Shown: positions 27,590 to 37,088, counted from the stretch's first letter. The stretch: DNA of 64,000 nt from Lacunisphaera sp. (GCA_009695095.1 SIBQ01000011.1:17582-81581); one strand, 5' to 3'. Numbers and translations: made by a program. Notes: generated by a model from the letters alone, not told the origin.

Positions 27590-29075
27590 GGTTTGGCTCT
27601 TTCCTGCGACTGGTCAGGCCCGGCCTCAAGGCTTTTGGCAGTGGGAAAATAGCGCAGGGCAAAATGACTCTGGGCCGGCTCTTCATAGAGGATGACGGGA
27701 TCGGCGGGAACCGCCGAGCAGATCTTTTCCACCGGCGGCTCCAAGCGTGCCAGCCACAGGCAGTAGAGCGCGTCGTCCAGCGGCTGGATGCGGTGTTCGG
27801 CCATCAGCGTAGCCAGAGGATTCCACGGAAAATAATAGCTCCCGGGGTGCTGGCGGGCCAGATCCACCAGATGCCCGTGACTATGCGGCACTTTCCAGTG
27901 CGAACCGGGATTCAAGGAAAACACCACCGCGTTGCCTAGCGGCGTCACCACAGCAACCAGCCACCACAGGCCGGGCGCCAGCCATGAGGCCGGCCGCGAC
28001 GGCCGGGGTTGCGCAAAAGCGTGAAACGCAAGAATTAGTAAGGCCACCAACAGATAGTGCACCGAGTGCAGGGAATTTAATCCACCGCCGGCCTTCAGCA
28101 CCGCCATCAGGCCCAGCGGCAGCTGGATGATCGCGGCCCAGATCAGCAGACGCACCAGCGACGCTGTGGCGGCAGGAAGATCTTGCGCACTGGAGTCGCG
28201 CCGCAGCCAGACGACCAGGCCGGCCAGCGGGAGCCACACCCAGGAGGATGTTATCAGACGAGCAAGTTCCTCCTGTAACAAGCCTGCCCCCGCCAGGGAT
28301 TGCGGCTGTGCACCAGCCAGCCGTTGAAAAGAAGTTCCTCAGTGCCGAAGTATAAAAAGACCATCACCGACAAAAACGCGGTGCAGACCACGCACCAGAA
28401 TACCAGCCGCCCAAGCAACCGGCGCTGCCCTTCCCGCCACAGCCAGATCAACATCGCCAGAGCCAGGAGGCAGGAAATTTGCTTGGTCCAGAACGCCCCG
28501 GCCAGGGCGGCCGCCACCACCGGCAGCCAACGCTCGTTTCCCTGGGTTACCGCCCGATGCAAGGCCGCACACGCCACCAGTCCCGCGGCTAGGCACAACG
28601 CATCCACATGGATGAAATAAAACCCGTAGTTAGTGACCAGGTTACCAAGCAACAGCACACCTGCGAACGCCGCTTCCGCCAGAGTCAGCCAGCCACGCGC
28701 CACCCCGGCGGCATGCAACAGGAGGGCGACGGGCACCAGCCAGGTGAGCACGTTCCAGCCGCCTGCAATCAAAAGCGCGTGGGTGGGATTGGACGTCAAG
28801 GTCGCCGGCAGATTCCAAACCGGAAAACCCGGTCCATAAAACCAGCCCAACTGCTGGCCGGAGTCGCGCAACGCATATACCGGCAGTCCATAGGCCAAGG
28901 CAAAAGAAGGCGCCAGCCGGGCCGCATTCCACGGGACCCCGGAGGAAGCCGCGGTGCAAAGCGCGCTCCAGAGCAAAGGCGGCAAAGCCAGCGCCGCCAG
29001 CACCAGTCCGGCGCGGAACCAGGCCGACCGGGAAAATTCGCACGACGGCGGAATGCGCCCGTGCAAATTATTCAT
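27586..29075 (-). pseudogene. Integral-membrane glycosyltransferase-like protein with a frameshift
   Basis: The first frame, from ATG 29075, encodes about nine hydrophobic helices (FRAGLVLAALALPPLLW onward) and VNYGFYFIHVDALCLAAG-like loops. It ends at 28254 after SRNPWRGQACYRRN. The next frame, overlapping by 28 bases, picks up as GLLQEELARLITSSWVWLPL and continues with further helices and a soluble tail to 27586. One base change in the G-run near 28285-28292 joins them into a protein of about 495 residues. Start and stop both overlap neighbouring genes by ATGA (29072-29075, 27586-27589), so it belongs to a tightly packed minus-strand operon. A function as a GT-C-fold transferase is inferred from topology and context only. 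Confidence 0.7.
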
Positions 29076-30859
29076 GGCTTGGCGATCGTCGGGCTCGCGC
29101 CGGCGGGGGGCAGGTTCACCGCCATCAGGCGGCTGATGCGGGTGATCTTGGTGCCGAATCGTTTTTCTGTCACGAGCTCGAGGTCGAAGCCCGGCGGCAG
29201 GCGGTCCTCGGGCACGAGATGGTGGTCGCCTTGCACCGTCGTGGGCCGCAGGGATTGCATCACCAGGATTTCCCGGAACGCCTCCCGCTCAAGCTGGTAT
29301 TGTAACCGGTCGCCGACCAGGCGCGCCCGACCGATAAGAATCGACGGCGTTTTCACCAGCAGCCAGGGCAGCGTCGATTTGTTGCTGATGACTAGGCGCT
29401 CCCGGGGGGGCAGCGCAGCGACATACCGCTTTTCCCACTCAATCTCATCAATGCCCAGATAGGAGTAGAGGTGCTGGGCGCTGTGGCTGGTCGTCACACC
29501 CAGCGCAAACACCGTCATGCCGCCCAGCAGGGCCAGGCTGGCGGGCCCGCGGCGGTCGAGGCGCGCCGCCAGCACCACGACGGCAAACGCCAGCACCAAG
29601 TGAAAGGGCAGGCTGAACCGGGAGGCAATGGGATCATCGAACTTGGACCAATAATAGAACATGATGATGACCGTGTTGGTGACCATGCCAATCCCGAGCA
29701 GGAAGAGTGCGGTGTGATCGGGATTCGCGCCGGTAAAGGACGGCCGAACACGCAACAACCGCCACAGGACATAGCCGAGCGCGAGAAAGCCCAGCACGGC
29801 CAGCGGCCAGGAATTGGCCAGCCGGGGGTTGGTGTTGAAGAAAAATTCCCGCGCGCTGTCGAGGTTGCCGGACAGATAATCGAGGCTGAAGCGGCTCTCC
29901 TGGTTGTCGCGCAGCTCCCACAGCCACTTGGTGTTGTTTAGGACCTTGTTTTGCAGGGCGCAGGGAATGAGCAGACAGGGCGCTAGCACGGCCGCCCACG
30001 ACAGCGAGATGCGGCGCTGCCGCCACCAGCCGAGCGCGATGATCAGGGCGACCGGCGCGACGTAGATGGCGGATTCATAGCGGGACTGGGCCAACAGCAC
30101 CGCCCCGAGCACCAGCGCAGAAAGCCGGGTGTCGTCCGGTTGCCGGAGATAGGCGGCGCCGAGCGCAGCCACCGCAAGCAGCATGATGATGTTGAGCAGT
30201 TCCATGCTGGAGCTGGTGGCGTTCTGGCCGAGTAGCGGCAGCGAACCCAACAACAGCACCGCCAGCAAGCCGCCGTGCCTGCCGTTCAACCGCCGGCCGA
30301 GGTAATACACCAGTCCCAGTGTGACCGGCAGCAGCACGGCGTTCAGCCGGTGGGCGTTGGCGGTGCGGTAACCGGTCAGGTCGTGCACGAGCGAAATGAG
30401 GAAGGGATAAAAATTCGGACGCTTGTCGAGATAGTTGTCCGTCGAGAGAAAGACTCCGAGAATATCGTAGCCCCGCGCCATCGTCGCAGTGTCGCGGAAA
30501 TAATGCATGTTGTAGGCGGTGGATTGGAGGACGAACTCGTCGTAAAGTATCTTGCTCCGGAAAGCCTCGGCGGTGATGGCCACCAGCGAGAGCAAGCCGA
30601 TGGCGAGCCCGGCCCAGAGGCACTCCCGCTGGCTCAGGTTCTCCCCCGCGGTCCGCCGCTGCCACAGCCGCCAGAGGGCGGTCACCCAAAGGGCAAAGGT
30701 CACCAGCAGGAAATAATACCCGTAGCGTTTCACCACCATGCCGGCCGGCTCCACGTCCAGGCCGAGGAACCCAAAATAGACCGCCGCCAGCGCCGACAGG
30801 CCGAAGCCGGCCAGCCGGACATCGGAGCGCTGCAGCAGCTTAAGGAAAATTTCGCTCAC
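29072..30859 (-). CDS. GT39-like integral membrane protein
   Basis: This 595-residue protein has about ten membrane helices. The first large loop reads KILYDEFVLQSTAYNMH, with acidic residues placed as in GT-C glycosyltransferases. It continues with DNYLDKRPNFYPFLISLVHD, a segment shared with the next gene upstream (QLDKRPLFQPFLVSLLHD), so the two are paralogues. A soluble C-terminal domain of about 130 residues follows the last helix. The start lies 27 bases after the end of the upstream gene, and the stop overlaps the next gene by 4 bases. No donor or acceptor can be named. Confidence 0.8.
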   Translation of the reverse strand: MSEIFLKLLQRSDVRLAGFGLSALAAVYFGFLGLDVEPAGMVVKRYGYYFLLVTFALWVTALWRLWQRRTAGENLSQRECLWAGLAIGLLSLVAITAEAFRSKILYDEFVLQSTAYNMHYFRDTATMARGYDILGVFLSTDNYLDKRPNFYPFLISLVHDLTGYRTANAHRLNAVLLPVTLGLVYYLGRRLNGRHGGLLAVLLLGSLPLLGQNATSSSMELLNIIMLLAVAALGAAYLRQPDDTRLSALVLGAVLLAQSRYESAIYVAPVALIIALGWWRQRRISLSWAAVLAPCLLIPCALQNKVLNNTKWLWELRDNQESRFSLDYLSGNLDSAREFFFNTNPRLANSWPLAVLGFLALGYVLWRLLRVRPSFTGANPDHTALFLLGIGMVTNTVIIMFYYWSKFDDPIASRFSLPFHLVLAFAVVVLAARLDRRGPASLALLGGMTVFALGVTTSHSAQHLYSYLGIDEIEWEKRYVAALPPRERLVISNKSTLPWLLVKTPSILIGRARLVGDRLQYQLEREAFREILVMQSLRPTTVQGDHHLVPEDRLPPGFDLELVTEKRFGTKITRISRLMAVNLPPAGASPTIAKP

Positions 30860-30886
30860 AGGAGGGACAGCAAGCGGCCGGTCAGC

Positions 30887-32728
30887 CTAGGGCAGGCGCT
30901 TGATGAAGTTATCCAGGTAATCCAGCCGGATTTTCTCCCGCTCGGCCGGCGTGAGTTTCTCCAGCAAAGGCGGCGGGCGCACCGGCGGAGTAGTGGGACC
31001 TTCGCGGATGGAGACAACGCGGCTGATGCGGCTGACCGTCAGCGGCGTGAAGCGGCGTTCCCAGACCGTTTCGAGCTGGTAGTCGAGCCCCAGGTCATCG
31101 TCGCTTTGCACCGTCGCGCGGCCGTTGTCTGGGTCGATGCTCAACCGCTGGAAGACATAGATGGCGGAAAAGATGTGATTGCGGAAATTGAAGATGATAT
31201 TCCCCTTCTGATCGAGCGCCTGCTTCACCGGCGTGCCCGAAACCAGGTGGGTAATCCAGATGATGGAGTTGTTGTCGATGAAGAGATAGTCCCGCTCCGG
31301 ATGCGCGACGATGAACTTGCGCCGCCAGTCCATCTCTCGCCCCACGTAATATTCGATTGAGTAGCCATGCCGGGCCATGGCGGGCAGCGAGTGAGCAAAG
31401 AAACCCGCTCCGACGAGCACCGCCAGAATGCGCCAGATGTAACCACGCCAGTTCATCTCGGCCGCCACGGTGACGAGGGCAATCACTAGCGTGAGATTCA
31501 GCGGCAGGCTGAGACGGCGGATGACAGGATCGTCGAATTTGCCCCAAAAATAACACAGCAGCAGCAGGGTGTGCGCCGCAAACCCGAGGGCAAAGATCGC
31601 CAGCGCCGCTTGGGCCGGCGGCGCTTCGCGCAATTTGCGCAAAGTCTGGAACGCCCACAACACGAAGAACAGCAGCGCGCCGAAGCCGAGAATGGATAGC
31701 ACCAGTGAATTCGAGTGCTCTCCGGTGGTGTTGAAGAAGAAATTCAGGTCGTGCGCGATGTTGTCGGGCACGTAGGCGAACGCGAAGGGCCTGTTGTGGC
31801 CAGGCTGGCTGGCCATCTCCCAGGACGAGGCGCGGACATCGAAGACTTTATTGTGCAGGGCGTAGGGCAGCAGCAACAGGGGCATGGCCACCACCACCCA
31901 GGTCAGGGTTGGCCGCCGGTCATTCCACCAGACCCAAAGCACCGTCAGCCCGACCGGCAGCAGAAAGAGCACGGATTCGTAGCGGGTCTGGGCGAGCAGG
32001 ATGCCCGAGAGGCCAAACGCCTCGAGGGAGTTTCCGTCCCGCTTGCCCATGTAACGCATGCCCAGCAGCAGGGTGCTGAGGATCATCACGAGATTGAGCA
32101 GCTCAAAGCCGCCGCCTGTGGCGTTTTGCGCGAGCAGGGGCAGGCTGGTCAGCAGCAACACCGCCAAAGCTCCCGCGCCGCGCCCGCCGATCCGGTTGCC
32201 CGTCAGGTAGGTCAGGGTCAGCAGGACAAACGTGAGCACGGTATTGAGGGCGAAGACATTTTCCGGCCGGTAGCCCGTGAGGTCGTGCAACAGGGACACG
32301 AGGAAGGGTTGGAACAGCGGCCGCTTGTCGAGTTGTCCTGCCATCAGCTGGAACGCACCCTGAATGTCATGGCCGCGCATCGGCACAACCACGGTCTTGT
32401 CGAAATGCATGCTCATCGAGGTGCCGAGCAGCATCACTTCATCCATCAGGATCTTGAACCCGTAGGCCTCGTGCACGAGCAGGAGCAGGCCGCAACTGAT
32501 GACCAGGACCGCGGGCCAGCGCGGATTTTTTCGCCAAGCAGCCAGTCCAGGCCAGGAATCAAGCACTACCTTCAGCATCGCCCAGCCGAACAGCCCGGTC
32601 AGAACCAGCATGGCCCAGTAGCCGCCGTATATCACGGCAAGCAGGGACTGCCCGGGGGTGAGCGTGACAAAGCCCAAAATCACGGCCATGGCCGCAGTGA
32701 GCAGAAGCAAAACAAGGCGACGATCCAT
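30887..32728 (-). CDS. GT39-like integral membrane protein
   Basis: This 613-residue paralogue of the gene at 29072 is the first gene of the minus-strand glycosyltransferase block. Its first periplasmic loop is KILMDEVMLLGTSMSMH, followed by LDKRPLFQPFLVSLLHDLTG, then a series of helices (LLALPLLAQNA-type loops, WVVVAMPLLLLPYALHN). The C-terminal soluble domain includes DYLFIDNNSIIWITHLVSG and a proline-rich stretch TTPPVRPPPLLEKL. The ATG at 32728 is followed directly by the first hydrophobic helix. The block is separated from the pilin gene by about 250 bp. Confidence 0.8.
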   Translation of the reverse strand: MDRRLVLLLLTAAMAVILGFVTLTPGQSLLAVIYGGYWAMLVLTGLFGWAMLKVVLDSWPGLAAWRKNPRWPAVLVISCGLLLLVHEAYGFKILMDEVMLLGTSMSMHFDKTVVVPMRGHDIQGAFQLMAGQLDKRPLFQPFLVSLLHDLTGYRPENVFALNTVLTFVLLTLTYLTGNRIGGRGAGALAVLLLTSLPLLAQNATGGGFELLNLVMILSTLLLGMRYMGKRDGNSLEAFGLSGILLAQTRYESVLFLLPVGLTVLWVWWNDRRPTLTWVVVAMPLLLLPYALHNKVFDVRASSWEMASQPGHNRPFAFAYVPDNIAHDLNFFFNTTGEHSNSLVLSILGFGALLFFVLWAFQTLRKLREAPPAQAALAIFALGFAAHTLLLLCYFWGKFDDPVIRRLSLPLNLTLVIALVTVAAEMNWRGYIWRILAVLVGAGFFAHSLPAMARHGYSIEYYVGREMDWRRKFIVAHPERDYLFIDNNSIIWITHLVSGTPVKQALDQKGNIIFNFRNHIFSAIYVFQRLSIDPDNGRATVQSDDDLGLDYQLETVWERRFTPLTVSRISRVVSIREGPTTPPVRPPPLLEKLTPAEREKIRLDYLDNFIKRLP

Positions 32729-32980
32729 AATGTAAGTGCCGACAGGCCATAAAAAAGCCGTTTAGCACATGATGGAGAGCTCACCCGTAAAACAAAAGCT
32801 CTGTTTCAGCAATACACTGGCGGGCAGCGCCGGATGCGCACGGATCGGCCAAAGCCTCTTCGGTCAATGGGATCCCGCGGTTGTTTTCCGGCGTCCGCTT
32901 ACTATCACCCCGGACAGAAAAAGCCGCCCCAGTGAAGGGGCGGCCTTGATTAAACAGCCTCGGCTGAGAGCTACTACGCG
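32729..32980. other. Intergenic region between the glycosyltransferase block and the pilin gene
   Basis: This 252-bp stretch has no credible gene on either strand. It holds the pilin terminator at 32916-32944 and must contain the promoter of the minus-strand glycosyltransferase block, but no clear -35/-10 pair stands out to me. Confidence 0.5.
32916..32944 (-). terminator. Intrinsic terminator of the pilin gene
   Basis: On the minus strand, GCCGCCCC (32944-32937) and GGGGCGGC (32930-32923) form a perfect 8-bp stem with a 6-base loop, followed by TTTTT. It lies 36 bases after the pilin stop codon. Confidence 0.88.
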
Positions 32981-33328
32981 TTAGGGAGCGTAGGTCACGG
33001 TGCGCGCACCAGCGATGCCGCTGATCGTAATCGTGATGCCTTGCGTGAAGCCGGTCGGGTAGGTCTCCCCGGCGACCGTGTTGACCGCTTTCACATAGTT
33101 GGTCGAGCCGACGAGGTCGGTGAAGGCGACCGTGGTGACACCGTTCTCCAGGAAGTATCGGTCAGCAGCCGCAGACAGCTGGCGGGCGTTGTTAAGCACC
33201 GCTTTGTCTTGCGAGGACTGGCGAACCTTCTGGAACGCGGGGATGGCCATCGCGGCCAGGAGGCCGATGATGACCACGACGATCATGATTTCAACGAGGG
33301 TGAAGCCCTTGGTGGAACGTGTATTCAT
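32981..33328 (-). CDS. Type IV pilin / pseudopilin (GspG-like)
   Basis: This 115-residue protein has the class III prepilin leader MNTRSTKG followed by FTLVEIMIVVVIIGLLAAMA, the conserved N-methylated helix with Glu at +5. Cleavage by PilD-type peptidase would occur after the Gly. The short globular part (about 80 residues) resembles small type IVa pilins or major pseudopilins of a type II secretion system; the sequence does not separate the two. It is monocistronic, with its own terminator at 32916-32944 and an A/T-rich leader without Shine-Dalgarno sequence. No assembly genes are present in the window. Confidence 0.92.
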   Translation of the reverse strand: MNTRSTKGFTLVEIMIVVVIIGLLAAMAIPAFQKVRQSSQDKAVLNNARQLSAAADRYFLENGVTTVAFTDLVGSTNYVKAVNTVAGETYPTGFTQGITITISGIAGARTVTYAP

Positions 33329-33394
33329 ATTTTATTTTGGTTTATGGCTTATTATTAACTGCCCACGGTAGTGTGAGCACTTTGCATTAGAGCC

Positions 33395-33410
33395 TGCATC
33401 AAACTTTCCC
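33395..33410 (-). promoter_or_regulatory. Possible sigma-54 promoter of the pilin gene
   Basis: On the minus strand GGGAAAGTTTGATGCA has GG and GC separated by exactly 10 bases, as in -24/-12 promoters. It matches the consensus at about 8 of 12 fixed positions. It lies about 67 bases before the pilin start. Many pilA genes are sigma-54 dependent, but the match is imperfect and could be chance. Confidence 0.25.
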
Positions 33411-33424
33411 ACAAGAGGGAACTG

Positions 33425-33895
33425 TTAAAGATATGGCAAAATCCTCCCGCCCACCGAGGGTGTGTCTTTATACTCTTTTACTTGGGTATTTACATACTTG
33501 AGGAATTTCGCCAGCGCCAGTTCGTTGGCGTCTTTCCACAGCAACTCCATCCGATACTTGTCGCGATTATCCGGCGTGAAGAGGTGCACCATCAGCTCGA
33601 ACACATCCACCACGGTCCAACCGCTGCCTTTGGTGGTGTCCACCCCCAGTATCCTGACCTGCTGCTCGTCCAGCACGCGTTCCAGCTCAATGCGTAGTGC
33701 GCGCAGGTGGGGTTCGGAGTTGCCAGTCGCCAGCACCAGGTAATCGGTGATGCTCGACAGCCCGCTCACGTCCAGCACGCGCAGGTCCTCCGCCTTTTTG
33801 TCCGCCAGGGCCTGCACGATTATTTTCAGGAGTTTCTCCGAGGGATTCGTCTTGCGGATCTTTCTGGTCGGTTTCGGGGGGGCGGAGGCTTTCAT
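33425..33895 (-). CDS. rsfS: Ribosomal silencing factor RsfS
   Basis: This 156-residue protein of the RsfS/Iojap family binds ribosomal protein uL14 and blocks subunit joining when nutrients are low. The core from about residue 18 has LLKIIVQALADKKAEDLRVLD, ITDYLVLATGNSE, DTTKGSGWTVVDVFELMVHL and FTPDNRDKYRME, all family hallmarks. A basic N-terminal extension of about 15 residues precedes it. The start at 33895 is chosen because the frame upstream overlaps nadD. NadD ends 6 bases before, which is the common nadD-rsfS arrangement and implies one transcript. Confidence 0.93.
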   Translation of the reverse strand: MKASAPPKPTRKIRKTNPSEKLLKIIVQALADKKAEDLRVLDVSGLSSITDYLVLATGNSEPHLRALRIELERVLDEQQVRILGVDTTKGSGWTVVDVFELMVHLFTPDNRDKYRMELLWKDANELALAKFLKYVNTQVKEYKDTPSVGGRILPYL

Positions 33896-33900
33896 CAATA

Positions 33901-34479
33901 TCAGCGATAGAGCTTCTTGCTTTCGATATACGCGATTACTTTCTGCGGACAAAAATAGTTCAGTGACAGCCCCGCGCGCACCCGCTGGCGCAGCTCGCTC
34001 GAGCTGATCTCGATCAAGTGGCCGTCGCAGCGGTGCAGGCGCAGCCCGGGTATGTCCGGGTGCGGCTTGCTCGGGTGCCTCGGCCGCTCGAGGAAGATGA
34101 ATTCCACCAGCTTTGCCAGCTCGCCGATGTCCTTCCACTTGTGCAATTGGGGCAGCTGGTCGCCGCCGATGATCCAGAACAGCTCGTCGCGCGGGAACTG
34201 CGCCCGGAAATGCCGTGCCGAGTCGATCGTGTAGCTCACGCCGCCCTTGGTCAGCTCGTAGCCGGCGATTTCGAGGCGCCGGTCCCACTCGCACGCCGCC
34301 CGCAGCATCTGCCACCGGTCATCCGTGGTGGACTGCATCTCATTCGGTTTCAAAGGTGCCTGTGCCGCCGGCACTAAATAAAGCCGGTCGAGCTGGTATT
34401 GCTCTTTCACATCCTGCGCCGCGATCAGGTGCCCGAAATGCACCGGGTCAAAACTCCCGCCCAAAAAACCGATCTTCAT
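33901..34479 (-). CDS. nadD: Nicotinate-nucleotide adenylyltransferase
   Basis: This 192-residue enzyme adenylates nicotinate mononucleotide to deamido-NAD. The nucleotidyltransferase motif GFLGGSFDPVHFGHL is at the N-terminus, with KPNEMQSTTDDRWQML, FWIIGGDQLPQLHKW and the C-terminal ISSSELRQRVRAG motif. The length is that of a typical NadD. It is directly followed by rsfS on the same strand. Confidence 0.95.
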   Translation of the reverse strand: MKIGFLGGSFDPVHFGHLIAAQDVKEQYQLDRLYLVPAAQAPLKPNEMQSTTDDRWQMLRAACEWDRRLEIAGYELTKGGVSYTIDSARHFRAQFPRDELFWIIGGDQLPQLHKWKDIGELAKLVEFIFLERPRHPSKPHPDIPGLRLHRCDGHLIEISSSELRQRVRAGLSLNYFCPQKVIAYIESKKLYR

Positions 34480-34590
34480 GCGCCAAGGTCGGCCGCGCCG
34501 TGTCGGGCGGGCCAGGACAACTGCACTAGGAACTCTCTTGCCACGCGCCCCACTTCATTCCGCAATCTTGATTCAGCAATCCCAAACCTT

Positions 34591-34676
34591 GCCCGGGTGG
34601 CGGAATGGTAGACGCTGGGGACTTAAAATCCCCTGGCTGCAAGGCCATGTGGGTTCGAGCCCCACCCCGGGCACCA
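34591..34676 (+). tRNA. tRNA-Leu (UAA)
   Basis: The 86-base gene has an acceptor stem GCCCGGG pairing with CCCGGGC and an encoded CCA end (34674-34676). The anticodon loop is CTTAAAA with anticodon TAA at 34624-34626. The T-arm is GTGGGTTCGAGCCCCAC. The long variable arm (TGGCTGCAAGGCCAT region) marks a class II tRNA, as expected for leucine. Confidence 0.96.
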
Positions 34677-34888
34677 GGTTTCCTTCTGGGGCAGAAAGAA
34701 GCTTGTCCGGCGAAGACGGACCGCTGAGCCATTAAATGCCCCGTGAAATTCATCCGCCGCCTCGCATCTAGAAAAATTCCGCCCGGCCGCCCCCGCCTCG
34801 TCCTCGACAGCACTCCGGCGATGTCATAGTTTGCCGCCCTGCCCCCGACTCAACGGGCTCGCCCTTGCCGCGCCGAGGCTTCAGCGTA

Positions 34889-34915
34889 GGCGGGTTGCCG
34901 CCCCTTTCATTTTTT
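34889..34915 (+). terminator. Terminator-like hairpin upstream of prpB
   Basis: GGCGG (34889-34893) and CCGCC (34898-34902) form a 5-bp stem with a 4-base loop, followed by CCTTTCATTTTTT. It lies about 20 bases before the prpB start. It may end the tRNA transcript or act as a leader terminator; the stem is short, so the call is weak. Confidence 0.3.
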
Positions 34916-34935
34916 ATCCTCACCTTCTCTTTCAA

Positions 34936-35766
34936 ATGTCCGCTGGTTCAAAATTTCGCAAAGCCCTTCAGACCGAGAAACCTCTCCAGATCGCCGGCGC
35001 GATAAATGCCTACGCCGCCCTCCTCGCCCAGCGCGCCGGCTTCCGCGCCCTCTACGTCTCCGGCGCCGGGGTCGCCAATCACTCCTGCGGGGTGCCCGAC
35101 ACCGGCCTGACGGAGCTGGCTGATGTGCTCATCGACGTCCGCCGGATCACCCAGCGCGTCGACCTCCCCCTCCTCGTCGATATTGACACTGGCTGGGACG
35201 ACCCCGCGACCGCAGTTCGCGAAATGGCCGCCGCGGGTGCCGCCGCCGTTCACCTCGAGGATCAAATCCCCGCCAAACTCTGCGGTCATCTGCCGGGCAA
35301 GCATATCGTCTCCGTGGACGAAATGATCGGACGCGTGAAAGCCGCCGTCTGCGGCAAACCAAGCCGTGACTTCGTCGTCATGGCCCGCACCGACGCCGCC
35401 GCCAATGAAGGCGTGCCCGCCGCCATCGCCCGCGCCCAGGCCTACGTCGCCGCCGGTGCCGACATGATTTTCGCCGAGGCGCTTCACACGCTCACCGACT
35501 ACAAGAAGTTCGCCGCCGCCTTGAAGGTACCCGTCCTCGCCAACCTCACCGAATTCGGCCAGACGCCCTATTTTACCCTCAAGGAACTCCGCTCCGCCGG
35601 CATCGCTCTGGCGCTCTACCCGCTCTCCGCTTCCCGCGCCGCCGCCGCCGCGTCACTCGAAGTCTATGCCGCCATCCGCCAGGATGGTACCCAGCGGGCC
35701 GTCGTGGGAAAGATGCAAACCCGCGCCGACCTCTACGCCATCCTCGGCTACAAATCGAAGAAGTAG
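34936..35766 (+). CDS. prpB: Methylisocitrate lyase
   Basis: This 276-residue member of the isocitrate lyase/PEP mutase family cleaves 2-methylisocitrate to pyruvate and succinate, the last step of the methylcitrate cycle. The active-site loop KLCGHLPGKHIVS holds the catalytic Cys. Other family features are ALYVSGAGVANHSCGVPD, LVDIDTGWDD, AAVHLEDQ and VMARTDAAANEG. ATG 34936 gives the normal start; a longer frame to 34831 has no similarity. It is followed by prpC and prpD on the same strand, which settles methylisocitrate as the likely substrate. Confidence 0.92.
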   Translation: MSAGSKFRKALQTEKPLQIAGAINAYAALLAQRAGFRALYVSGAGVANHSCGVPDTGLTELADVLIDVRRITQRVDLPLLVDIDTGWDDPATAVREMAAAGAAAVHLEDQIPAKLCGHLPGKHIVSVDEMIGRVKAAVCGKPSRDFVVMARTDAAANEGVPAAIARAQAYVAAGADMIFAEALHTLTDYKKFAAALKVPVLANLTEFGQTPYFTLKELRSAGIALALYPLSASRAAAAASLEVYAAIRQDGTQRAVVGKMQTRADLYAILGYKSKK

Positions 35767-35778
35767 CCACGCCACTGC

Positions 35779-35820
35779 CTCCTGAATTCTGGCTCCTGAC
35801 TCCTCGCTCCTAACTCCCTG
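35779..35820. repeat. Short degenerate CTCCTGACTCC-type repeat
   Basis: The prpB-prpC gap contains tandem variants of the unit GGCTCCT/GACTCCT/AACTCCC. A related tract lies inside the gene at 53571-54989 (53972-54003, units of CTCCATGCTC type on the plus strand). It looks like a low-complexity dispersed repeat rather than a regulatory site. Confidence 0.5.
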
Positions 35821-35830
35821 CTTTCTTCCC

Positions 35831-37003
35831 ATGCCTGCTCCCACGCCCACCCCCGAGTTCAAGCCCAAGAAATCCGTTGCGCTCTCCGGTGTCGTGGCGG
35901 GCAACAGCGCCATCTGCACGGTCGGCCACTCGGGCAACGACCTGCATTACCGGGGCTACGATATCGCCGAGCTCGCTGCCTCGGCCACCTACGAGGAGGT
36001 CGCGCACCTGCTCATCCACGAGCGCCTGCCCAACGCCGCCGAACTCACCGCCTACCGCACCAAGTTGAAAAAACTCCGCGGGCTGCCCGTGCCGCTCCGG
36101 GCGGTCCTCGAACAGATCCCCGCCACGGCGCACCCGATGGACGTCCTCCGCACCGCCTGCTCCATGCTTGGCAACCTCGAGCCGGAGAAGCTCCCCGCCA
36201 CCGGAGGCAACGCCGCCACCGTGGACGGCGCGCGCGCCATCGCCGACCGGCTCCTCGCCTGCTTTCCGTCCTTGCTGCTCTACTGGCACCACTTCTCCGC
36301 CCACGGCAAACGCATCATGGTCGAGACGGCGGACGATTCCCTCGCCGCACATTTCCTGCACCTGCTGCACCAGCGCCTGCCGGTTGGCTCGCACGTCCGC
36401 GCCCTCGACCGCTCGCTCATCCTCTACGCCGAGCACGAGTTCAACGCCTCCACTTTCACCGCGCGCGTCATTGCCGGCACCGGCTCCGACTTTCACTCGT
36501 GCATCACCGGCGCCATCGGCGCGCTCCGCGGCCCCAAGCACGGCGGCGCCAACGAGGTCGCCCTCGAAATCCAGCAGCGCTACAAGACGCCCGACGACGC
36601 CGAGGCCGACATCCGCGCCCGCGTCGCCCGCAAGGAAATCGTCATCGGCTTCGGCCATCCCGTTTACACCATCGGCGACCCGCGCAACCCCATCATCAAG
36701 GATATCGCGCACCGGCTCAGCGCCGAGGCCGGCGACATCAATCTTTTCCACGTCGCCGAGCGGATCGAGACCCTCCTGTGGAACGAGAAGAAGATGTTTC
36801 CCAACCTTGATTGGTTCAGCGCCGTCGCCTACCACCGGATGGGCGTGCCCCTGCTCATGTTCACGCCGCTCTTCGTCATGGCCCGCACGGCCGGCTGGGC
36901 CGCGCACATCATCGAGCAGCGCCTCGACGGCAAGATCATCCGCCCCGGAGCCAACTACACCGGCCCGGCCCACCGCCCCTACGTGCCCCTGGCCCAAAGA
37001 TGA
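35831..37003 (+). CDS. prpC: 2-methylcitrate synthase / citrate synthase
   Basis: This 390-residue enzyme condenses propionyl-CoA with oxaloacetate. It has [18 protein letters not shown] near the N-terminus, [34 protein letters not shown], the catalytic-histidine motif GPKHGGANE and [13 protein letters not shown], with the C-terminal catalytic region [19 protein letters not shown]. The length and context (between prpB and prpD) favour 2-methylcitrate synthase over housekeeping citrate synthase. The start ATG 35831 precedes a Pro/Thr-rich leader of about 12 residues. Confidence 0.92.
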   Translation: MPAPTPTPEFKPKKSVALSGVVAGNSAICTVGHSGNDLHYRGYDIAELAASATYEEVAHLLIHERLPNAAELTAYRTKLKKLRGLPVPLRAVLEQIPATAHPMDVLRTACSMLGNLEPEKLPATGGNAATVDGARAIADRLLACFPSLLLYWHHFSAHGKRIMVETADDSLAAHFLHLLHQRLPVGSHVRALDRSLILYAEHEFNASTFTARVIAGTGSDFHSCITGAIGALRGPKHGGANEVALEIQQRYKTPDDAEADIRARVARKEIVIGFGHPVYTIGDPRNPIIKDIAHRLSAEAGDINLFHVAERIETLLWNEKKMFPNLDWFSAVAYHRMGVPLLMFTPLFVMARTAGWAAHIIEQRLDGKIIRPGANYTGPAHRPYVPLAQR

Positions 37004-37010
37004 TCTTTCA

Positions 37011-37080
37011 CACCAAGATCGCAAAGGTCGCCAAGACAGCTGCCTTGCCTCTGCGTTCTTTGCGTCCTTCGTGTAAACCC
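37011..37080. repeat. Low-complexity intergenic repeat before prpD
   Basis: The 85-bp gap between prpC and prpD is made of words such as CGCAAAGGTCGCCAAGAC and CTGCGTTCTTTGCGTCCTTCG. They recall a dispersed repeat type seen in many verrucomicrobial genomes. The two parts are near-complementary (CGCAAAG and CTTTGCG), so a hairpin can form. No promoter stands out. Confidence 0.4.
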
Positions 37081-37088
37081 TCTCCTGC

